A program made the position numbers and the translations under genes. The notes beneath the pieces were generated by a model. The model was not told the origin of the DNA and did not search any database. It saw only the letters and a list, made by a program, of their open reading frames with translations. Shown here piece by piece: positions 30,675 to 42,369 of a DNA stretch of 64,000 nucleotides. The DNA lies in the NCBI GenBank assembly GCA_920105625.2, contig OV050030.1, forward strand, positions 210,164,325 to 210,228,324, in the 5' to 3' direction. This DNA comes from Clusia tigrina (lineage: Eukaryota; Arthropoda; Insecta; Diptera; Clusiidae). Position 1 is the first letter of the stretch, and every line of letters starts with the position of its first letter.

Positions 30675-33252
30675 TTACAATGGTGATAAGTCTGCTGTCT
30701 TCAAGCGGGTCGTGGGCTTGTTTGTAGTAAATTCCCAGCTAGTATATTGGGGTGGTTCGGTAATTTTAGTTGGCACTTCTTTTTGACATCTGAATGCCTC
30801 TGACATATTAGAGGCACACGTAGATCTCGGTGAATGTTTAGGTTTTTCATGAACCACGGTCCACCAGTAATCGTGCGTAGTATTTTAGACTTGGTCCTCT
30901 GCAACAGTTCGGTGTTTGATGTTTTTACATCTGCCCACAGCTGAATTCCATATGTCCAGATGGGTACTATTAGTCGAGGATTAGTTTTGAGTTTGAATTT
31001 AAAAGCCAGTTAAGACTTGCAGCTTTTAGTTTGATGTGCGCTCTTTTCTTTTCTATGTGTGTTCTCCAGTTAAGGCGTCTGTCGGGGTGAATGCCTAAAT
31101 ATTTCACTTCTGTCTCCTGTGGAATAGTTTTGTTGTTGAGTATGATTGGAGGACAGGTATGTTTGTTGAGTGTAAATGTTATGTGTGTGCTTTTTTGTTC
31201 ATTTACTGCGATGTGCCAGTTCAAAAGCCAATTTTCAACCACTTGTAATTGTTCGTTGAGATCACGCGATGCTATTTGGCGGTGCTTGTGGCAAGATAAA
31301 ATCGCAGTGTCATCGGCAAAAGTTGAGGTGAGCAGATATATGTTTGTTGGTAATTCTGAGGTGTATAGTGTGTACAGTATCGGTCCAAGAACACTTCCTT
31401 GAGGTACTCCAGCCAATATATCCATTTCTGATGAGAGGTAATCTTCACATTTGACTTGAAATCGCCTACCCTTTAAGTATGATTCCAGTTTTCTTTTTTT
31501 GTAGACGAGGCCCTCGTGCCACACTTTGTCAAAGGCTTGTGCGACATCGAGGAACACTGCAGAGCAGTATTGTTTCTCCTCGAACGCCTTTCTGATTTGC
31601 GACACTAGTCGGTGTACTTGTTCAATAGTGCTATGCTTTTTTCGAAAGCCAGACTGGTGGTTAGGTATTACTTTATTCTGCACCAGATATGGGGTTAATT
31701 TTGATAGCAATAATTTTTCGAATAGTTTCGAGACGACGGATAACAGGCTTATTGGTCTGTATGACGAGACTTGCGTTGGAGTTTTGCCAGGTTTGGGTAT
31801 CATTATTACGTGGGACAGTTTCCAAACTTGAGGAAAGTAACCTTGTCTAAGAATTGTGTTAAATAATATTGTTAAATACTTTACTGGAAGCGGAGGTAGC
31901 TCCATCAGCATCTTTGTGGTAAATGAGTTGAGATAAAATGCCACACTTCTTTATGCCTCAACCGTAGGTCCATTTGGGGAATTAGGTTGTTTAATGTTGG
32001 TATTTTCAAGTTGTTACTAGGAGGATTTGGTTGGAATGCGATTTTAAGATGTTGAGCAAAAGCTTGCCTCTTCTCCTCATTGCTTTTTGCCCATCTTCCG
32101 TCTATAAGTCCGAGTCCGCGAGTCCGATTCTGTAGGTTTATTCGTGTCTTTGACTGCCTTCCATAAGGAGTAGTTTGTGGATTCAAGGGGGTTCAGGTGC
32201 GAGATGTAGGCCTGTAGACCTCTTTCAGTTTCATAGCGCAATGCGTTTCGCAGTTCGTTTTTGGCTGTCGTGAATTTTTGCTTTAGCGCTGGTGACGTGT
32301 GCTTTTGCCACAGTCGTCTGAGCCGTCTCTTTGCCTTTATCAGTCTTTCAATTTCGAATGATGTTGAGCATATTGATTTGCGTGGGATTTAGCCGTTTGG
32401 GGGTGTAGCATGGATTGCTGCTGATATCAGTATGCAGTTGAATGATTGTACTGCGGAATCTAATTCATCCGGGCTTTTAAGACTACATTTATCAGGAAAG
32501 TGACTGCAAATATATTTACGGTATTTTAACCAATTTGTTTTACTTGTTACTAATCGAAAAGGTTGGTTTGTGTCTTCTAGGTATTTCCTTAGGTGCATTA
32601 TAACTGGGGAATGATCTGAACTCAGCTCAAAGCATGATTCCGTAGACAAAAGTTTTTGGTGGAGTCCTTTCGTTATTGCAAATTCTAGTTAGTCTGTGAT
32701 CTTCCGTTGATCCGTAGGCCAGTAAGTGGGTTTACCAGAAGACACATAGTCAATTTTGTTACGCCGATTCGTCAAGGCGTAGTATAACTGTTTACCCTTG
32801 GGATTTATAAGGCGTGAACCCCAATGCGTATGTTTAGCGTTGTAATCACCGGCTGCTATACATTTTTCTCCCAACGACTTGAAAAAAATTTCAAACTGAG
32901 CTGTTATGATAGTGTGTCTAGCTGGGCAATAAACAGATGATATCGTTATGTTGGCGTCCCAACATTGCAGGCAGATGGAGGTCGCTTGGAGATATTCCTT
33001 GTAGTAGTTTTCTAGTGAGTGGTGTTTTATGCGGTCTTTTATGAGTATGCCTGTCCCACCTCGAGCTTTGCCATCCGGATGCAACGTTTTGTAGAACTTA
33101 TAACCTTTTATTTTAAAATTATGATTCAGAGTAAGATGAGTTTCAGAAATGAGTAATATGTCTATTTTGATGTTAAGAAGGAAATTGTGCATTTCAAGTT
33201 GGTGCTGGCTAATACAGTTCGCGTTCCAATGACAAATTTTTAGCATTTTCAT
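30675..33252 (-). pseudogene. Jockey ORF2, copy B3
   Basis: Endonuclease 32,689-33,252 in one frame (ICHWNANCI, ISETHLTLNHNFK, GKARGGTGILIKDR, SSVYCPARH, GDYNAKHTHWGSRL), a stop near 32,689, then EN end (32,389-32,649). The linker is broken at 32,186-32,389. RT 30,970-31,944 is open: SSYRPISLLSVVSKLFE, NHQSGFRKKHSTIEQVHR, FLDVAQAFDKVWHEGL, GVPQGSVLGP and catalytic FADD, then LGIHPDRRLNW. About 60 bp around the KKAAGHDL segment are lost near 31,915. The C-terminal part (30,675-30,904) is in other frames. RT catalytic residues are intact, but the ORF is not continuous. Confidence 0.9.
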
Positions 33253-34769
33253 TTGTTTGCAAGTATGGATTTCAAAAGTTGATTTTGATTATTTATTAGT
33301 TCTTGCATCATTGATTGCATTGAGGACATGAACTGTGTCATACATTGCGTTAAGGCTAAGAGCACTGCCTCTAGATTTTGCTTGTTATTGGTATTTGAAT
33401 TTTCAGTTAAATTTGATTTCAGTGCATCAGAGTAACTCATGACAGGTGGAGCATGTTTGTCCTTGAATGTAGTCGGGATTTGGTGTCAAGGTGCTACGTA
33501 AGTAAACAGAAGGATAGAGGTTCTTGTCGACCTCTATCCTTCTGTTGGCGCATTTTATTTTTCAGCTCAGCATACACTGGGCAACCTCTATAGTTTGCTG
33601 TATGACTTCCGCCGCAATTATTGCATTTTTTAGTAAGAACATTTTCATTTTTTTTTATCGACAGTAGAGGCAGAGGATGGGTGGACGTCACCACAGCCAA
33701 CGCAAATGGGGCGTAGGGTGCAATATGATATGGTATGACCAAACTCCTGGCAGTTTGTACATTGTACAGGGCCATTGCGTTTGTGGGGTTCTTCAACTGA
33801 AATTCGGCGGTGCATAAGGTATCGCATATTATAGATTGGATGGAATTCGTTTTTTTGCTGCTTTCTTGATTCTGGTTCAAGCTCCACTCGGAACATTGGT
33901 TGTGGCATATTATTCTTATTTTGTATGTTAAATATTGATTTTGGGTTGAAACCGGCTTCGACCAGTGCTTCTTTCATCTCAGATTGGTCGACATCTGATT
34001 CTATTCCTTTTAATACGACAATCAAACCTTTACTGCTTTTCAGTTCATACGTATAATAATTTTTTTACTACTGTCAAGGTAGTTGATTGCCAAGCGATAA
34101 TTTTTGTCTGTATAGATCTGAATATTTGTTTCGTGTAGGTCACCCTTCTTTAGTGCAACTATATGGAAGTTCTTTTGCCCTATCAAGCTAGATAGTCTAG
34201 AGACCAGCATATTAGAGCTGCGTTTGCGCAGATAAATTGGGGGAGGTTTGACTTCTTTAAGTATTTCTGTACCTTAATTTTTTTGGTCTGGATCTGCTAC
34301 ATTATCGGCAAGCAAGGCAAAGCGAGTTTGGCTCGGTATTGTGTTGGTGCATTCTTCATATTTATTTGGTTTATACATTTTTTTGGGGGTTTTTCTCATG
34401 TTTTTAAACGGACTTAGCTTTCGCTTAATATTCCATGCCAGTCTGTATTGCTGCACTATTCTGTTTTGCAGTTTGTTTAATGTTGTTGGTTAATGCTTTG
34501 TTGGTGGCTGTAGCGGTTAATTTGTTTGCTGTGGAGAGAGCAGATAGTGAATTAGCGCCTAGGCGCGTAATATCATCAGTTTTTGAAACTATGCTGATTG
34601 CTTTACTGTTTAGTGTACGCTGAGCTTTCATCACCAAACGTTCGGGCAACTGCTCAAGCATCAAATTGTCTGTGTCGTTAGAGAGCATCAGATCGTTGCT
34701 CACATTGTACGATGCGTTATCTGCCTTAGCGAGCTTACGCTCTGGTTGGGGAGAGCGTAATGTGCTCAT
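33249..34769 (-). pseudogene. Jockey ORF1 (gag-like), copy B3
   Basis: N-terminal part 34,425-34,769 (MSTLRSPQPERKLAK), basic segment IKRKLSPFKNMRKTPKK (34,274-34,456), RRM-like part and first knuckle 33,645-34,025 (CTNCQEFGHTISYC), later knuckles CNNCGGSHTANYRGC (about 33,570-33,615), and the helical tail ending at 33,249. A short direct repeat (CAGAAGGATAGAGG next to its own complement, about 33,505-33,545) disrupts the frame. ORF1 stop and ORF2 start overlap as ATGA (33,249-33,252). Confidence 0.85.
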
Positions 34770-34935
34770 AGCACGCCCTCTCAGCTATTGTTTGTTTACA
34801 GTTTATGTTTATGTTTATGTGTGTGAGTTTTCGTTTCAATACTTACTCGAAGCACCTTTTATTTATTTTATGTTTAAGTTTTTTGCTAAATTTTAATTTT
34901 TTATTTTTTTTTAGAGTCTCTGTCTCAGATTTAAT

Positions 34936-35548
34936 TAAATACAATAGTTAATAAAATAAAATTTTTTTCATGTACATTTGATGTATTTTCATCTGCTGAA
35001 TTCGAAAATCAAGGTTCAATTTTTTTTCATGGAATAGTTTTTGAGATATTGTAATTTTTGTATTTTTTCGACCTTTTTTCACGTGACAAATCATATCTCG
35101 AGCTAGAAATGTCCGATTGTGTCGTTCTTTGTACCCAATCCAAGGTATTGAGATGACGAACAAACATGTGTAATCGGATCTTTGATTGGTAAAGCGGTTC
35201 AATATAAATAAATATATCGATGAAAATGGGGCACATTTTCAAAAAAATAATATTTTACAGTGATTCTCTGCCGGCGGAAAAGTACAAATCGTTGCAAAAA
35301 CGTCTGGTTTCTCTTCATGTACGTAAAGATGATACTTTAACGTAAGAACTAAGACCAACTAGTAGAAAATCGACCGAAAATGACAAAGCTATAAGCAATT
35401 GAGTGAATAAATCCACTCCATATTTTCCAAAATGCCTACAAGAAAACGAGAATTTAAGTGTGCAAACAATCCAAATAATTTCTGTTACGTGTGTGGCAAT
35501 TTTGTCCTCCAACAAAATAGACGTAGATTCACCGATTTGGGATTTGGA
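34936..35548. mobile_element. CACTA-ended DNA element, second copy, right end lost
   Basis: Follows the element at 14,802 from its left end (here mutated to CAATAGTT) through the left terminal repeat and the inner arm, then stops at 35,548 (GGATTTGGAT), which corresponds to about 15,408. The next base starts Gypsy integrase sequence. It sits at the same distance from the Jockey 5' end as in the first block. Confidence 0.85.
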
Positions 35549-36138
35549 TCAGAGGAACAGGTTTTACGTCCAGCGATTTTAAAGAGTTAAAGAGTGTCAG
35601 GAAAATTGAACTACACGCATTGTGAATGAAGTGGCATCTCATCCATCTAATGGTCAAGTTGACAGAGTTAATCGCACTTTAAAGGCTATTCCTTCAAAGA
35701 TAACCGAACCCATGAATCATGTTGACTGGGAGAAGAGGTTAGATAATTGGCTCTCACTGTATGACAAAGCAGTCACCTAGTAAGTTATTGTTTGGTGTTG
35801 ACCAACGAGGCCAGTGGTTGATGAGTTGACAGATTAAATGCATGATAAATATTCAAAGGAAACTGAGAACTTAAGTGAATTTATAAGCCGGAGCAGAAGA
35901 AATTATTCAGAGGATCGCTGATGAAAGGCATAGGCCCGCTAAGGAAATTGAAATAGGAGATTTAGTCGTCATTAAGAACATATATTCGAACATTGGGAAA
36001 AATAATACCTTCTCCCGAAATATATGGGGCCTTATGTAGTATGTAAACAGTTGGGTCACGACGGCTATGTTGTCACAGATGCCCTACAATAGTGTCGTTG
36101 ATTCCAGTGGAATGAAAAAATGATTGTAACTGTATTAG
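35549..36138 (+). pseudogene. Gypsy integrase end, second copy
   Basis: Starts with GAGGAACAGGTTTTACGTCC, the same as 26,325, and runs on past the point where copy 1 ends (about 26,705), adding KEIEIGDLVVIKN-like sequence (about 35,940-35,980) and a further integrase C-terminal part to about 36,100. NGQVDRVNRTLKA is present here too. Stops break the frame. It ends at the Copia LTR. Confidence 0.8.
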
Positions 36139-36307
36139 TGTGGGTTCCGGTATAAATTGTAAAGTTTTGTCAGTTTTTAATTGATTCGCTTGCGTCTTTA
36201 TTGAAATATCGTAGAACCAGAATACTGGAAACAAATAAAACAAAATTGTATTGCGAAAAAGTTATAAAGTTCACTAGGAAGTAACTGCAGCATTTTATAT
36301 TCCAACA
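36139..36307 (-). repeat. candidate Copia 3' LTR
   Basis: 169 bp. On the minus strand it starts TGTTGGAATATAAAATGCTG and ends CCGGAACCCACA. It contains AATAAA (within TCAATAAAGACGC), and is preceded by a purine run (AAGTGAGGA) right at its edge. TGTTGGAATATA is the usual start of Copia LTRs. The pairing with the Copia pol relics to the right fits. A target duplication cannot be checked, because the other end is lost. Confidence 0.65.
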
Positions 36308-37930
36308 TCCTCACTTAAAGCGCTTCTATAAGTTAACTTGAAAATCATTTCGCATTCCGAGTCTTCTCAAACATTTAGTGTGGTTTGATACAGTTAAAAC
36401 TTTCGTTAAAACATCTGCCGGCATCTCTTCAGTTTACATGTAGTTGATCTTTCTGATGCCATAGTTGATCTTTCTGCGAATAAAGTGGTAGCGGACATCG
36501 ATGTGCTTTGTCCGCGATTGATAATTGAAGCCTTCTGTAAATTTTTCGTGCTTTGATTGTTATTATATATGATGATGACATTGCACGCAACACCGATTTT
36601 TCAAAGAATCCCCATTAAATATAACGTCGCTTTTATGCCATCAGAAGTCGCCATCTACCCGACTGGCTACTGGAAATGGCAATGTATCGTTGTTAACGTG
36701 CTTCATCATTCTTCTTATAAACCAAACCATAGTTGATTATGGTTTTGATATACCATAGAATCCTTTTCGCAACCTTCCAGTTGTCCACATTGTAGTTCGA
36801 ATTAAATTGACTGAGGAATTTGACTGCTTGTGCAATATCTGGCAGTGTTGTAACAGCTAGGTACATTAAAGCCCGTATCAATCTCTGGTAAGGGTACGTC
36901 TTCATCACATATTCGTTGAATTTCTGTGATTTTGCAAATTTAGTCTAAGTTTCAATTGGAGTCTGCGCTGATTTAAAGTCTTTCATCGCAAATTTCTCGA
37001 TAACGTTCTTCGCGGAAATTCTGCTGAAATTCAATGCCTAAGCACATACTGACATTACCCAAATCTTTCATTTCGACGTCCTCTTATAAGGCAGCCTTGA
37101 CTTCATTGATACGCTGCTTACTATTAGATGCAGTGAGAAGATCATCGACATTAATTGTTCCTAAAACAATATTGCTGATTTCACATTTAACGAACAAACA
37201 TGGATCCTGTTGCGTAGCATTGAAACCGAGTTTCATCAACTCGTTTGTCAGCTTAAAGTACCATGACAACCCCGATTGACGCAATCCATATAAAGCTTTC
37301 TTTAATAGACATACTGGTGTTTTGCTGCCCAGAAACCACCTGCTTCAGCCAAGTAATTAGGTATTTCCATGAAAACGCTCCCTTCGAGCTCTCCATTCAA
37401 ATAGGCTGTTCTGATGTCGAGTTTATAGATATCCAAGTCCATCTTCGCTGATAAAGCTGATTGTTATCTTATTGATATTGAAGGTGCAACAGATGAAAAA
37501 GTGTTGTTGAAGCCCTCACGGTCGCTGTGCAAACTCCTTCATCAATTGTTTCCCGATCTTGAGGTATCGCTGAGAATGCCATGTCGCATTCTTCGAAAGT
37601 GTCATTTTCAGCACCTTCGTCTGTTACTTCTGCATCTGTAGATCCTCTGCCTGGAACCTCAGCATCTTCTGCGCTAATAGAGTCGTTTTGATTTTCCATC
37701 TGATGTACCCTTTTTGGTCGGCCACTGGAACCGGTGCGTAAGATTTTCGGCCGACGTGCGCATATTTATAGTCTCTTCGACTTCCACATTAACCGGCGAT
37801 GTATTTTCTGCGTATTTGAACTCAAATTCAATATCATTAAAGTAGCTTGCAATAGAGTTTGTATCTCTCTTCAAAGTTTTCGGACGTATATAATTCTGCT
37901 CCGTATTATAGCATTTTTTAAATCAATGTA
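36308..37930 (-). pseudogene. Copia pol, reverse transcriptase and RNase H part, dead
   Basis: Read on the minus strand: a linker after integrase (37,674-37,874 and 37,469-37,699, rich in acidic residues as usual before the Copia RT), RT pieces with LSWYFKLTNELMKLGF and VDDLLTAS (37,084-37,284, the catalytic YVDD box reading NVDD here), then YPYQRLIRALMYLAVTTLPDIAQAVKFLSQF (36,693-36,908), the RT to RNase H junction typical of Copia. Many stops; dead. The rest of the element may be the Copia pieces at 46.7-48.1 kb. Confidence 0.85.
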
Positions 37931-39507
37931 GTGAAATATAAGTGCGATAGTATAGTTATCGGTGAATGCAATTCGCGAGGGCTATCTGGGACACATTTCC
38001 AAATTATTTCCAAGACGAAGAAATATACGAAAACTAAATTTAAAAAAAATCAGAATTTTGTGAAAAAATAAAAACAAAAACAAAAAGGCTCAGTAGTGGA
38101 AGTTAAACAACAGATATAGCTGCTAGGCACCAGCTGGTATGTAGCAGCGCTGCCAAGTTTTGTGCTGTCACTCTGCAAAAATACTTGTAAATGCCTATCC
38201 AGCGCTCACCACCGCCAAAGGGCGGAAGTCCCAAAGTGGAACAATCTTCAAAAAATGTGGAAAATACTCAAAAATCAGAAATCGCTCGATTGCATGAACT
38301 TGAAATATTATGCACTGAACTCAAAAGAGAAATTAATAAGCTTAAAGCTGAAAATATCTTACTTAAATTTGATAATGCAGAAAAACACGAAACTGCAAAA
38401 GAAAATTCTCAGAAATACGAAACAGATGAAGAAGAATTGGCCAGAGAAACTGAATGGATACTTAAAAGGAATAAACATGTTAAGAATAGGAAGGCAAATA
38501 CATCTCCCGAACATATTCAAAGTTGTAATAATAACTTAGTTAACCAGGTGAGTTCCGAACAATCTAAAACAAATAATGAACCGATCATTAAGAAAGAAAA
38601 ACGCCCTCCTCCCGTTATGATCATGGGAGTCGGCGAGTACAAAAAAATGTATAACTTGATCAAGAAAAATATTACCAACGCATTTTCATTGAAACTATTA
38701 AACAATGGAGTTTTTAAAATAAATCTCTATAATAGCGATGACTATAGAGCCATAACCAAATTGTTGTCAAGTGCAAATTTGTCTTGGCATACTTATGACA
38801 ACAAACAAGATCGTCCCATTAGAGTAATGGCTAAAAAACTGCACCGTTCATGCGACCCGGAATTAATCCTTCTAGATCTTCAAGATCAATGATTCAAAGG
38901 ACCCACTAGATATGTTTCTTTTAACATTCGCTGCAAACGAAGATATTAAAAAAATATATAAAATAACCAATATTTTAAACTCTATAGTAGAAATAGAGCC
39001 ATTTAAACACTCAAAACTAATTCCACAATGCAAATACTGTCAGTTATATGGTCACACAAAAAATTATTGGGGCAAACAAGCACGGTGCGTTAAATGCACA
39101 GGAAAGCATAGTACTCTATCCTGTAATAAACTAGACAACTAGCAACCAAAATGTTGTAACTGTGGTGAAGCTCATCCAGCAAACTATAGAGGTTGTATGG
39201 TACCGCAAGAACTACAAAAAATATGTAACGGAACCACCCAACAGAAAAAACCTCCTCAACCAGGTACAGTAAACCCACCTGCAGTGCAAACTACGCAGAC
39301 CAATATAAACGAAAATAATGAGCAAAGCCTAAGTTACGCTCAAGTAGCGAGAAACGAGAATGCCACAAAGTCTAATTCTGTAGAAGAAATATTGTCTCAA
39401 ATTTTAAAACAATTAAAGAAAAAAGAAGAATTTAATAAAAGTCTAGAATCTCGTCTAGTAAGGCTCGAGCAGGGCTCAATGCAACAAAATTACCCTCATA
39501 AACAATT
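37931..39507 (+). mobile_element. Jockey-clade LINE C, 5' part
   Basis: A third Jockey family on the plus strand: 5' UTR (37,931-38,190), ORF1 (38,191-39,507). It is cut at 39,507 by the tail of the minus-strand LINE D and resumes at 44,222 with ORF2. The ORF1 protein differs from those of the B copies. Confidence 0.85.
38191..39507 (+). pseudogene. Jockey ORF1 (gag-like) of LINE C
   Basis: Starts at ATG 38,191 (MPIQRSPPPKGG). A coiled-coil segment (IARLHELEILCTELKREINKL, about residues 30-70), an RRM-like region around residues 145-230 (PPPVMIMGVGEYKKMYNLI), then a stop at 38,890. The frame shifts and continues from about 38,900 with the zinc knuckles CKYCQLYGHTKNYW, CVKCTGKHSTLSC, a TAG at 39,140, and CCNCGEAHPANYRGC; the first knuckle has Trp in place of its last Cys. 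Then SYAQVARNEN and a charged helix to 39,507. Two breaks and a damaged knuckle make it non-functional. Confidence 0.85.
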
Positions 39508-39716
39508 TTTTTTTTTTTTTAATTCAACATGGATTTATTTATTGCATCTTTTCAATCGAAACCAACAATAATTTTACAAAGCTTACAACTAATAAATAAA
39601 TTGATTCTCCGCGCCAGTGCTTAGAGCAATTTTAGTTCAAGTACATATTATATAAATTATGTTATGTAGAAAAAAAAATAAATATAAAAATAATAATATA
39701 AAGAAACTCTATTTTT

Positions 39717-42369
39717 TTAAAAAAGTGGCCTTTTAAGTCGAGATATATTCATCCTATGAAGCAGATTCCTTGCTAGTTCGTTAGGATGACACTGAAGTTT
39801 GAATTGGTATTTTGTTTTTAAAACTGTTAGTTCTTCTTCAACGGGTGCTATATTTAGGTCGCGGTGAATATTTTCGTTTCTGACGAACCATGGAGCGCCG
39901 CTGATCGTTCTCAGAATTTTCGATTGAGCCCTTTGAATTATTTGCAAGTTTGATGCACTAGTAGTGCCCCATATCTGAATACCATAAGTCCAAATCGGTT
40001 TAATTACAGCCTTGTAGATAAGTACTTTATACTCTAAACGCAGTTTTGATTTTCGGTTGGTAAGCCAATACAAGGAACTTGCCTTGAGTTTCATTTGCAT
40101 TTTCTTGGCTTCTATATGTTTTTTCCAGGTGAGCCGTCGGTCAAAATGCACTCCTAAGTATTTAACCTCTGTTGCTTGCGGGATTACAATGCCATTTAAG
40201 GAGACTGCCGGACAAGAACTGGGCTTAAGAGTAAATGTTAAATGTACACTTTTTTGCTCATTTACTTTGATGCGCCAATCTGCTAGCCAACTTTCTATTG
40301 TTTTAAGGTGTTTCTCTAAATCCCGGGACGCTATCCGTGGATTTAGGTGAGAGCTTAGGATAGCTGTGTCGTCCGCGAAAGTCGAGGTAACGAGGTTTTT
40401 ATCCGTTGGCAGATCGGAAGTGTACAGAGTGTAAAGCATAGGTCCAAGCACACTACCTTGTGGTACTCCAGCCATAATTTAAAAGTCTGGCGTTACAAAT
40501 TCTTTATATATAACCCAAAATTTGCGATTTGTTAAATATGACTCCAGAATCTTATGCGAACTTTTTAGCAAAAGTTTTTTAAATTTTATATATGAGTCCT
40601 TCGTGCCAGACTTTGTCAAAGGCTTGTGCGACGTCGAGGAATATTCCAGAGCAGTACATCCTCTGTTCAAATGCTCCCCTTATTTCAGAGGCAATACGGT
40701 GCAACTGCTCAATAGTTCCATGTTGTTTGCGGAAACCAAATTGGTGGTGAGGAATGATTAAATTGAGCTTTGGTGCTAATTTTTCCAGCAATAAGCGTTC
40801 GAGCATTTTAGAGAGCGTTGGCAGGAGACTTATGGGCCGATAAGAAGATACCTGAGTAGGGTCTTTTCCGGGTTTTGGAATCATTATTATTTCCGATGTT
40901 TTCCATGTTGTAGGGAAGTAGCCCAGACGGAGTATTGCGTTAAAAATGTGTGTGAGATGTATTAGAGCTATTTGCGGCAATTCACTTACCATTTTATTGG
41001 TAATTAGGTCACAACCAGGTGCCTTTTTTGGGTTTAGACTCGTTGTACATAGGCGTATAACTTCCTTTGGTTTGAAATGTATTGGTACTGCTGACATCGT
41101 AATTGAAAAGTTCTGTATGCTAGTGTTGTTGCAGGTCGGCGGGTTAGGTTGAAATACTGACCTCAGATGGGCTGCAAAGAAGTTGCCTTTTTCTTCTTCT
41201 GTTTTTGCCCAAGTTCCATCGCTTTGTCTTAAAGGCGATGGACTATCCTTTGGTGTTTTAACCATTCTTGTCGCTCTCCAGAGTGAGTAATTGGTGACTT
41301 TGAGAGAAGCCAAATCTTGAAGGTACTTATTAAGGTTTTCTTCCTTTTCCTCCCCTAGAGTGTTTTTCAGCTGATTTGGTAATGACTTTAATTTTATTCT
41401 TAGTGCTGCAGATCTGTATTTTTGCCATTCACGCCCTAATCTCCTCTTTTCTCTAACGAGGCATTCCACATAGTGTGATGTAGTGTGTCTCGCGTTAGTT
41501 TTAGTTGAGTTTTGTGCGGGCGTGGCACTAATAGCAGCTGCTTTTATTATTGAACCAAGAGCCTGCGTCGCTGATTCAATGTCCTCTCCACTCTTAAGTT
41601 TTGTTTTAACGCACACGTGGGTACTAATATATTTGCGATATTTGAGCCAGTTTGTGTTCTTGGAGGTCAGTTTTATTGTTTTTTCAATGAACTCTGGTAT
41701 TTTTTTTAAATATATTATCACCGGTGAGTGATCGGATGATAAGTCGAAACAGGACTCGGTTTCCAAGAAACACCTTTCAATATTTTTAGTTATGCCAAAG
41801 TCAATAAGATCGGGAATTTTTCTGTGATCAGTTGGCCAGTATGTCGGTTTTCCAGATGATACAAAGTCTAGACCATTCCGAGAGTCTATCAGTGCATTAA
41901 ACAATTGCTTCCCTTTAGGGTTGATTAACCGTGAGCCCCAGTAGGTATGTTTAGAATTGAAGTCTCCGGCAGAGAGAAATTTGTTACCGAGCGATTTAAA
42001 GAAAGAAACAAAATCGGTTGTGGAAATAGGAAACCTAGGAGGACAATAGACTGATGAAATTACTATTGGCTCACCCCAACACTGTAAAGAGATGGGAGTA
42101 GAATGGATGTTTTTTTTTGCATAGGATTCCAGAAAGTAATGCTTTAATCGAGACTTAATTAGAATTCCCGTACCACCATAACCTTTTCCTTGTGGGTGGT
42201 TTGTTGAGTAAAAATTATAGCCTGCTAGTTTAAAGTTATATTTTACAGTTAAATGTGTTTCTGAGATAAGCATGATGTCTATGCTGTTACTGTCTAGAAA
42301 ATTTTTTAATTCAATTTTGTGTTGGTTAATACCGTTAGCATTCCAGTGACAGATTTTTAGAACATTCAT
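39717..42369 (-). pseudogene. Jockey ORF2 of LINE D, one frameshift and one stop
   Basis: ATG at 42,369. The endonuclease (residues 1-225) has ICHWNANGI, ISETHLTVKYNFK, GGTGILIKSR, SSVYCPPRF, GDFNSKHTYWGSRL and SSDHSPVI, so catalytic Asn, Glu, Asp and His positions look kept. The RT starts with KAPGCDLITNKMV, SSYRPISLLPTLSKMLE, HHQFGFRKQHGTIEQLHR and FLDVAQAFDKVWHEGL, after which the frame is lost (40,579). A second frame carries the ILESYLTNRKFWVIY segment and meets TAA at 40,488. GVPQGSVLGP, FADD and the thumb follow at 39,717-40,475, ending with the C-terminal SKILRTISGAPWF region. Two lesions in about 880 codons. Confidence 0.9.

Larger units (their letters stand above)
30236..34935 (-). 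mobile_element. Jockey-clade LINE, copy B3
   Basis: Diverged copy of the LINE at 7780-12,370 with the same neighbours on both sides. The 3' UTR holds a 67-bp tandem duplication (about 30,447-30,578), absent from B1. ORF2 is less decayed in its RT part than in B1. The order 3' UTR, ORF2, ORF1, 5' UTR is complete. Confidence 0.9.
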
